Position numbers and translations under genes: made by a program
Source of the DNA: VFKU01 sp964620045
Lineage (GTDB): Bacteria; Hydrogenedentota; Hydrogenedentia; Hydrogenedentales; GCA-2746185
Assembly (NCBI GenBank): GCA_964620045.1
Contig: CAZUJL010000046.1
Location: 1 to 17,446 of the forward strand
Reading direction: 5' to 3'
DNA length: 17,446 nt
Notes under the pieces: model-generated
Seen by the model: the letters and a program-made list of their open reading frames with translations, nothing else
Database searches by the model: none
What the model was told of the DNA's origin: nothing
Part shown: positions 13,059 to 17,446 of the stretch, piece by piece
Position numbering within the stretch: the stretch's first letter is position 1
Layout: each line of letters starts with the position of its first letter

Positions 13059-14037
13059 TCACCACGGCTTCGGTCCACACGCCCATGGTGCGGTACTTTC
13101 GCTGACGACGCTCGCGCGAGAAGCGACCCTTGTTGCACGAATCGAGGAACCATGTGATTTCTTCGGACAACACTTGCGCGGCCGCTTCGGGCGCACGGTG
13201 TGCGCCGCCCCGCGGTTCGAGCAGGACTTTGTCGACTATTTTGAGATCGAAAAGTTCGCGGGCCGTGATGCGCATGTTCGACGCGGCGAGTTCTTTTTGC
13301 TCGACGTCGCGCCACAGGATTTCCGCGCAGCGTTCCGGCGGGCAGATGACGTACATGGCGTGTTCGAACATCGCGACGTGATCGGCGACCGCAATCGCGA
13401 GCGCGCCGCCGCTGCCACCTTCGCCGATGACGACGCAGAAGGTGGGGGACTTCAACGTGAGACCCTTGAGGATCGATTGCGCGATTGCGGGGCCCTGTCC
13501 GCGCATTTCGGCTTCAACGCCGGGATGCGCCGCGGGTGTATCCACAAAGCTGATCAGCGGATAGTTGAAGCGCTCGGCGAGATCCATCAGGCGCATCGCT
13601 TTGCGATAGCCGTCGGGATGCGCCATGCCGAAGTTGCGCTGCACGCGCTCGTCGGTCGACGAACCTTTCTGCTGTCCGATGACGACCACGGTGCGCCCGG
13701 CGAACTGCGCGATGCCGCCGATCATGGCCGGGTCGTCGCACGAAATCCGATCGCCGTGGAACTCGATGAAGTCGTCGAAAATGCGATTGACGTAGTCGAG
13801 CATCTTGGGGCGATTGTTGTGCCGGGCCAACTGGACACGTTCCCATGCGGAGAGGTTCGGGAAAATGTTTTGTTGTTCGGCGTCAATATCGCGCTGAATT
13901 CCCTGGCGCTCCTCTTCGGAGTTGGATTGGCGTAAACGCTCCTCCAGCTCCACGAGTTTGCGCTCGAAGGGCAGAATGGTTGGCTCAGTTTTAGTTTTCG
14001 TATTCTTTGTCTTCATGGGCTTACTCTCGGCCGACAT
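13018..14037 (-). CDS. accA: Acetyl-CoA carboxylase carboxyltransferase alpha subunit
   Basis: This 339-aa subunit moves the carboxyl group from carboxybiotin to acetyl-CoA together with AccD, giving malonyl-CoA for fatty acid synthesis. Seen motifs are the N-terminal FERKLVELEERL helix, WERVQLARHNNRPKMLDY, FHGDR, IGQQKG, NFGMAHPDGYRKAMRLM, SFVDTPAAHPG, GQGPAIAQSI, GEGGSGGALAI and ILWRD. The length is near the usual 320. The ATG at 14037 has a GAGGGGG run about 10 nt upstream; a second ATG at 14016 is possible. accD is not in the window. It heads the run with the DUF167 gene and punA. Confidence 0.96.
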   Translation of the reverse strand: MSAESKPMKTKNTKTKTEPTILPFERKLVELEERLRQSNSEEERQGIQRDIDAEQQNIFPNLSAWERVQLARHNNRPKMLDYVNRIFDDFIEFHGDRISCDDPAMIGGIAQFAGRTVVVIGQQKGSSTDERVQRNFGMAHPDGYRKAMRLMDLAERFNYPLISFVDTPAAHPGVEAEMRGQGPAIAQSILKGLTLKSPTFCVVIGEGGSGGALAIAVADHVAMFEHAMYVICPPERCAEILWRDVEQKELAASNMRITARELFDLKIVDKVLLEPRGGAHRAPEAAAQVLSEEITWFLDSCNKGRFSRERRQRKYRTMGVWTEAVVNADVQQPIQQAAD

Positions 14038-14166
14038 TGCGAGTGCACCCCCTCTTGGGATTGGTGCAATTCATCCCTGGTTGAGAAATGTGGATGCAAT
14101 AAGACCCCAGTTCGGAGCCTCTTCTCCCCACTATCTCCCCAAGGGCGCAGCGTCTATCAGTGCGAA

Positions 14167-14195
14167 ATCATACAAGAAGAAAAGAGCTTCCGCAA
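14167..14195 (-). promoter_or_regulatory. Candidate accA promoter overlapping a terminator stem
   Basis: On the minus strand TTGCGG (14195-14190) and TATGAT (14172-14167) are 17 nt apart. The -35 lies inside the right arm of the upstream terminator stem. The resulting leader is about 120 nt. Confidence 0.45.
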
Positions 14196-14256
14196 GCGAT
14201 ATCCCAATCAAATCGGCAATTTTTGCCGTTTTAAGCGGTTTTATTCGCTTGCGGAA
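14183..14256 (-). terminator. Long-stem terminator after the half-LIM gene
   Basis: A perfect 12-bp outer stem (14188-14199 with 14245-14256) encloses a second hairpin, CGGCAA/TTGCCG (14214-14228). On the minus strand the outer stem is followed by CTCTTTTCTTCTT, a good U-rich tail. The large loop is unusual for a simple terminator; it may be a regulatory structure instead. Confidence 0.6.
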
Positions 14257-14320
14257 GGCTTATTTTGGAGTTCGGGGAGGAAGTCCCCTAAGAGGGCCTA
14301 ACTGACTCTCACGAGCGGGC

Positions 14321-14455
14321 TTAGGCGGGTTCCAGGGCTTCGTCGAAGTATTCCGAATAACATTCGGCGTGCCAGAACTCATCCCCCAATTGGATGACTT
14401 CCCCGATCTCGATGTCGGCCTTACCAAAGGCCTCGTTACAGAGACTGCAATGCAT
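14321..14455 (-). CDS. 44-aa half-LIM-type zinc-finger protein
   Basis: This small gene encodes 44 residues with C3-x2-C6, 22 residues, then H29-x2-C32. That equals the first zinc finger of a LIM domain (C-x2-C-x16-23-H-x2-C), including the FWHAECY context that resembles the WHxxCF of LIM domains. The tail is acidic (EYFDEALEPA). The gene is real by several signs: the sequence AAGGAGGTGA at 14464-14473 on the minus strand is a perfect Shine-Dalgarno 8 nt from the ATG, a TTGACT-17-GATAAA promoter lies upstream, and a terminator follows. It lies alone between accA and the EEP gene, same strand. The function is unknown; one zinc per chain and a protein-binding role are inferred. Confidence 0.82.
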   Translation of the reverse strand: MHCSLCNEAFGKADIEIGEVIQLGDEFWHAECYSEYFDEALEPA

Positions 14456-14523
14456 GTTCACTTTCACCTCCTTCCTCAGGATTTCCCGGCGGCCCGGTGG
14501 GCGGGCGGGATCAGTGTTTCAGA

Positions 14524-14550
14524 AGGGCGGCTATTTATCAGAACCGCCCT
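14524..14550. promoter_or_regulatory. Inverted repeat over the half-LIM promoter
   Basis: AGGGCGG (14524-14530) and CCGCCCT (14544-14550) form a 7-bp inverted repeat whose 13-nt centre contains the -10 box. It may be an operator; alternatively it is a chance hairpin in a GC-rich leader. Confidence 0.45.
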
Positions 14551-14562
14551 GCTGAAGTCAAC
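14534..14562 (-). promoter_or_regulatory. Promoter of the half-LIM gene
   Basis: On the minus strand TTGACT (14562-14557) and GATAAA (14539-14534) are 17 nt apart. The expected leader is about 70 nt and ends in the perfect Shine-Dalgarno. Confidence 0.55.
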
Positions 14563-14616
14563 CCGGAAACAGCAAAAGGGTGCCATAAAATTTCTGGAAT
14601 TGAAAAGCCCTTTAAT

Positions 14617-15474
14617 TTAGGGGGTTTTCGGAGAGGGCAACACGATCTGCGCGGCGACGGGGTAGTGATCCGAGGGGTAACGGCCGTTTTCGTTGTAGAG
14701 CATGGTCTCGCAGCGGTTGGACAGGATGCCGGGGCTGACGAGGACCCAGTCGATCCGGCGGGTTTCGCCTTCCACGGGCGGCGCGAAGGCGCTCCAGGTG
14801 ACGATCGGGCCCACGCGGTTGCTTGTGGCGAGCCAGGCATCCTGCATGACGCCGGTGAGCGTGCTCCACGCGGCCGAGTTCTCGGCGTCGGCGTTGAAGT
14901 CGCCGGTGATGATCAGCGGGCCGTTCGCGACGGTTTTCTTCGCCCAGTCCGCGAGCACGATGGCGGCGTTCGCGCGCGCGTCTTCGCTGCGGTGATCAAA
15001 GTGGGTGTTGAGGTAGTAAAAGAAGACGCGGTCGGTGCGGTGATAGAACTTCGCCCACGACGCCATGCGGACGTTGGCCGAGTTCCAGCTCTTGCTGCCG
15101 GGCACATTGGGCGTTTCGGAGAGCCAGAAGTGGCCCGTCTCGATCGGCGCGAGGAGTGCTTCGCGGAAGAAAATCTCCATGCGTTCGCCGGCGCCGTTCA
15201 CTTCACGGCCCACGCCGAAGTGTGAATACTCCGGCAGGGCGTCGGCTACGTAGCGGGCCTGGAAATCCATGCACTCCTGCATGCCGATGATGTCGGGGTT
15301 GGCCGATTTGATTGCGTTGACGAGGATGTCCTTGCGCTTGTTCCAGTGGTTTTCGCCGTCGTCGGCGTTTCCGTAGCGCACGTTAAAGGTCATGATCGTG
15401 AGCGGGGTTTGGGCGGCGGCGCCGAGGCTGAATGCGCATACGGCGAAGGCGAGGACAATACGGGCAAAACGCAT
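14617..15474 (-). CDS. Secreted endonuclease/exonuclease/phosphatase-family protein
   Basis: This 285-aa protein starts with a Sec signal peptide (basic MRFAR, hydrophobic core, cleavage likely after Ala20-Ala21). The metal-dependent EEP fold follows, with all signature residues: N31 (TFNVRYG), E67 (GMQEC), H158 and D160 (NTHFDHR), D192 and N194 (TGDFNAD), D242 (RIDWVLVS) and D269-H270 (SDHYPV). Such exported enzymes cleave phosphodiesters or phosphomonoesters (nucleic acids, sphingomyelin, inositol phosphates); the substrate is open. The ATG at 15474 has GGGGAG 8 nt upstream; the longer frame from 15579 has no signal peptide at its start. It is divergent from the aldolase gene. Confidence 0.9.
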   Translation of the reverse strand: MRFARIVLAFAVCAFSLGAAAQTPLTIMTFNVRYGNADDGENHWNKRKDILVNAIKSANPDIIGMQECMDFQARYVADALPEYSHFGVGREVNGAGERMEIFFREALLAPIETGHFWLSETPNVPGSKSWNSANVRMASWAKFYHRTDRVFFYYLNTHFDHRSEDARANAAIVLADWAKKTVANGPLIITGDFNADAENSAAWSTLTGVMQDAWLATSNRVGPIVTWSAFAPPVEGETRRIDWVLVSPGILSNRCETMLYNENGRYPSDHYPVAAQIVLPSPKTP

Positions 15475-15572
15475 CGGGTGTACTCCCCGGTTGTGGGTCA
15501 TGGTGCTGCCAGCATAGTGGAGCGGCGGAGGCGAGGTACAGCCGCGGAAACCCGGCGAATCCGGCCGAATCT

Positions 15573-15602
15573 TTGACATATCCTGCGTGCGGGAAGTACT
15601 CT
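15573..15602 (+). promoter_or_regulatory. Promoter of the aldolase-thioesterase pair
   Basis: A perfect TTGACA (15573-15578) is followed after 18 nt by TACTCT (15597-15602). The leader to the GTG start is about 30 nt and contains AGGAG at 15628-15632. Confidence 0.55.
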
Positions 15603-15639
15603 ATCGCGCTTATTCGCACCTATTTTCAGGAGATTTTAC

Positions 15640-16590
15640 GTGTACCGTCCCCAAATACGCATTCTGGATTGCACCGTCCGCGATGGCGGGCTGATGAACG
15701 ACCACAAGTTCCCGAACGAGCAGGTGAAGCGCATCTTCGATGCCTGCTCGAAGGCGGGCGTGGACTATGTGGAGTTGGGGTACAAGTGCGACAAAAAACA
15801 GTTTGATGTGAAGAAGTTCGGCCCGGCGAAGTTTTGCGACGAGGACTATCTGCGCGAAGTGGCGTACGAGGGCGGGTCGAAGGTGTCCGTGATGGCGGAC
15901 GTGGGCCGTACGGACTACAACGACATCGGGCCGAAGAAAGACTCGATCGTCAGCATGGTGCGCGTGGCGACGTACTGCAAGGAAATCGACAAGGCGATCG
16001 ATCTCGGCCGGCACGCGAAGGAGCAGGGCTACGAAGTCTGCGTGAACATCATGTCGGTGTCGCACGTGCTCGAGCCGGATCTGGATGAAGCTCTCGCGCA
16101 GCTCGCGGAGACGAACTTCGACGTGGTGTATCTCGTCGACAGCTTCGGCTATCTCTATAGCGAGCAGGTGCAATATCTCGCGAACAAATACTTGAAGGTC
16201 TTCCAGGGCAAGAACATCGAAGTCGGCATCCACTGCCACAACAACCAACAGCTCGCCTTCGCGAATACGGTCGAGGGCATCATCCGCGGGATTAACTTCC
16301 TCGACGGCAGCATCTACGGCATGGGTCGCGCCGCGGGCAACTGCACGACCGAGCTGCTGCTCGGTTTTCTAAAGAATCCGAAGTTCAACGTGCAGCCGGT
16401 GCTCGACCTCATCGAGACGGATTTCGTCGAGATGCAGCAGAAGCTGCAGTGGGGCTACTACATTCCGTATATGGTCGCGGGGATTTTGAACAAGCATCCC
16501 AAGGCGGCGCTTGCGCTCATGCGCGAGAAGGGTGGCGTCAGCTACGGCGAGTTCTATCGCCGCTCGCGGCTTGAGGGCGAAGAAGTCTAA
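15640..16590 (+). CDS. DRE-TIM metallolyase family aldolase (HMGL-like, 4-hydroxy-2-oxovalerate aldolase-like)
   Basis: This 316-aa protein is a TIM-barrel of the HMG-CoA lyase-like superfamily. The DRE-type motif is LDCTVRDGG at 9-17 (D10, R14, D15). Metal ligands H198 and H200 lie in GIHCHNNQ, and YGMGRAAGNCTTE near 226-238 closes the active site. The family cleaves or forms carbon-carbon bonds next to a ketone or thioester. This subgroup, with LDCT(V/L)RDGG, is often annotated as aldolase and seen in surface polysaccharide clusters, so the substrate is uncertain. The start is GTG at 15640 with AGGAG 7 nt upstream. The thioesterase gene follows after 5 nt. Confidence 0.88.
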   Translation: MYRPQIRILDCTVRDGGLMNDHKFPNEQVKRIFDACSKAGVDYVELGYKCDKKQFDVKKFGPAKFCDEDYLREVAYEGGSKVSVMADVGRTDYNDIGPKKDSIVSMVRVATYCKEIDKAIDLGRHAKEQGYEVCVNIMSVSHVLEPDLDEALAQLAETNFDVVYLVDSFGYLYSEQVQYLANKYLKVFQGKNIEVGIHCHNNQQLAFANTVEGIIRGINFLDGSIYGMGRAAGNCTTELLLGFLKNPKFNVQPVLDLIETDFVEMQQKLQWGYYIPYMVAGILNKHPKAALALMREKGGVSYGEFYRRSRLEGEEV

Positions 16591-16595
16591 GCGCG

Positions 16596-17156
16596 ATGGA
16601 TGTCTCGAAGTTAATACCGCCCGCGATCGAGTCCCTGACCGGCGAAGAAGGCTGGCTGCCGATCGACATGTCGTTCAGCAGTTCGGGCGGCGCCTCGTTC
16701 ATTGAGGGCGATCCCGAGGGCAAGCGCATTCGCATCCGCATGTTCGTGCGCGAATCGGACCGGCGCCTGTTCTCGCGCGTGTGGTTCGGTCCGCAGGCCG
16801 AGGGCCCGCCGGGCCACGCGCACGGCGGCAGCATGGCGGCGGTGCTCGATCACACGATGGGGATGGGCGCGTGGGTGGCGGGGCATCCCGTGCTCGCGGC
16901 GACGATCACGATAAATTTCCACCGCAAGCTTCCGCTTGGCACGATTGCGATGGCGGAGACCTGGGTCGAGCGCGTCGATGGCCGCAAGGTCTATACGGCC
17001 GGCCGTCTTTACGGCGAGAATCGCGACGAGCCGTTTGCGTCCGGCGAAGGGATGTTCGTGTCGCAGGACATCGAAAAGTTCAAAGGCATCCTGCGAAACG
17101 ATCCGGTTCTTGACGAGAACATGCAAAACGTTCGCGCGAAAATGCCGCACGCCTGA
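16596..17156 (+). CDS. PaaI-like hotdog-fold thioesterase
   Basis: This 186-aa protein has a hotdog domain at about 60-160. The motif GHAHGGSMAAVLDHTMG (73-89) is the typical HGG-helix of PaaI/THEM4-type acyl-CoA thioesterases, with D85 in the place of the usual catalytic acid. The N-terminal 50 residues are not clearly assigned. It would hydrolyse an acyl- or aryl-CoA to free acid and CoA. It follows the aldolase after 5 nt and is most likely in the same mRNA. It converges on apt with a 6-nt gap. Confidence 0.88.
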   Translation: MDVSKLIPPAIESLTGEEGWLPIDMSFSSSGGASFIEGDPEGKRIRIRMFVRESDRRLFSRVWFGPQAEGPPGHAHGGSMAAVLDHTMGMGAWVAGHPVLAATITINFHRKLPLGTIAMAETWVERVDGRKVYTAGRLYGENRDEPFASGEGMFVSQDIEKFKGILRNDPVLDENMQNVRAKMPHA

Positions 17157-17162
17157 AGAAAT

Positions 17163-17446
17163 TTAGTGCACCATGTACTCGACGAGCGTGTGAACCGCGT
17201 GCTTCCCGAGTTTTTCACGGCCCTTGAGCAAGGGCAGTTCCACCACACACGCGATCTCGACAATCTCCGCGCCGAGTTTCTCGATAAGGTTGGCCGCGGC
17301 GGACATTGTGCCGCCGGTGGCGAGTAGGTCATCGACCAGCACCACGCGATCGCCTTTGTTTAAAGCGTCGATGTGCATTTCCAGCGTGTCGGTGCCGTAT
17401 TCGAGCTCATACGTGGCCGAAATGGTCTTGTGCGGCAGCTTGCCCT
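17163..17446 (-). CDS. apt: Adenine phosphoribosyltransferase, C-terminal part (cut by window edge)
   Basis: The last 94 codons are present; the N-terminus lies beyond the window. KLPHKTISATYELEYGTDTLEMH and the PRPP-binding loop VVLVDDLLATGGTM followed by A-A-A/N-L-I-E-K-L-G-A are typical of Apt, which makes AMP from adenine and PRPP. Together with the purine nucleoside phosphorylase it covers purine salvage. Confidence 0.95.
   Translation of the reverse strand, partial: GKLPHKTISATYELEYGTDTLEMHIDALNKGDRVVLVDDLLATGGTMSAAANLIEKLGAEIVEIACVVELPLLKGREKLGKHAVHTLVEYMVH

Noticed and set aside
15511..15540. Minus-strand promoter for the EEP gene (TATGCT)
   Set aside because: The -10 is acceptable but no -35 fits at 16-18 nt, so it is left unlisted.

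Overview
This is a GC-rich bacterial chromosomal window. It probably comes from a Hydrogenedentes, Planctomycete-like or Lentisphaera-like lineage. The basis is a prepilin-type DUF1559-like pseudopilin with the run-on 'FTLIELLVVIAIIGILAAI' N-terminus, abundant dispersed hairpin repeats next to genes, and a FliW-CsrA pair. The taxon is an inference; no rRNA or tRNA gene is present.

Layout. Bases 1-716 hold no convincing gene. They contain two head-to-head three-hairpin repeats, then a perfect 20-bp LacI/PurR-type palindrome in the leader of a pseudopilin gene (717-1793), which ends in a strong terminator. On the minus strand lutC and a fused lutB-CCG protein (4550-1855) form a lactate-oxidation operon. 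Divergent from it is fliW-csrA-hypothetical (4738-6033), three overlapping genes. recN (minus) converges on the hypothetical gene and is divergent from a small cupin gene (7807-8418). Hairpin repeats fill 8428-8615 and 9391-9473 on both sides of tlyA. A minus-strand housekeeping run follows: accA, a DUF167 gene, a purine nucleoside phosphorylase, a YacL-like PIN-TRAM membrane protein, ispD and ispF (14037 down to 9515). A 44-residue half-LIM zinc-finger gene with a perfect Shine-Dalgarno sits alone at 14455-14321. Then come a secreted endonuclease/exonuclease/phosphatase-family protein (minus), a divergent DRE-TIM aldolase plus hotdog thioesterase pair (plus), and the 3' end of apt (minus), cut by the window edge.

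How they work together. accA (malonyl-CoA synthesis), ispDF (isoprenoid precursors by the MEP route) and PNP/Apt (purine salvage) are core metabolism. FliW-CsrA implies flagellar regulation elsewhere in the genome. LutBC implies use of lactate as electron donor.

The points most worth following are the covarying three-hairpin repeat family, the isolated half-LIM mini-gene with its promoter, inverted repeat and terminator, the operator upstream of the pseudopilin, a cysteine-less first CCG half in the LutB fusion, and three genes (cupin, tlyA, ispD) whose -10 boxes lie so close to the start codon that leaderless mRNAs are expected. No CRISPR array, transposase, phage gene or obvious defence system was found.
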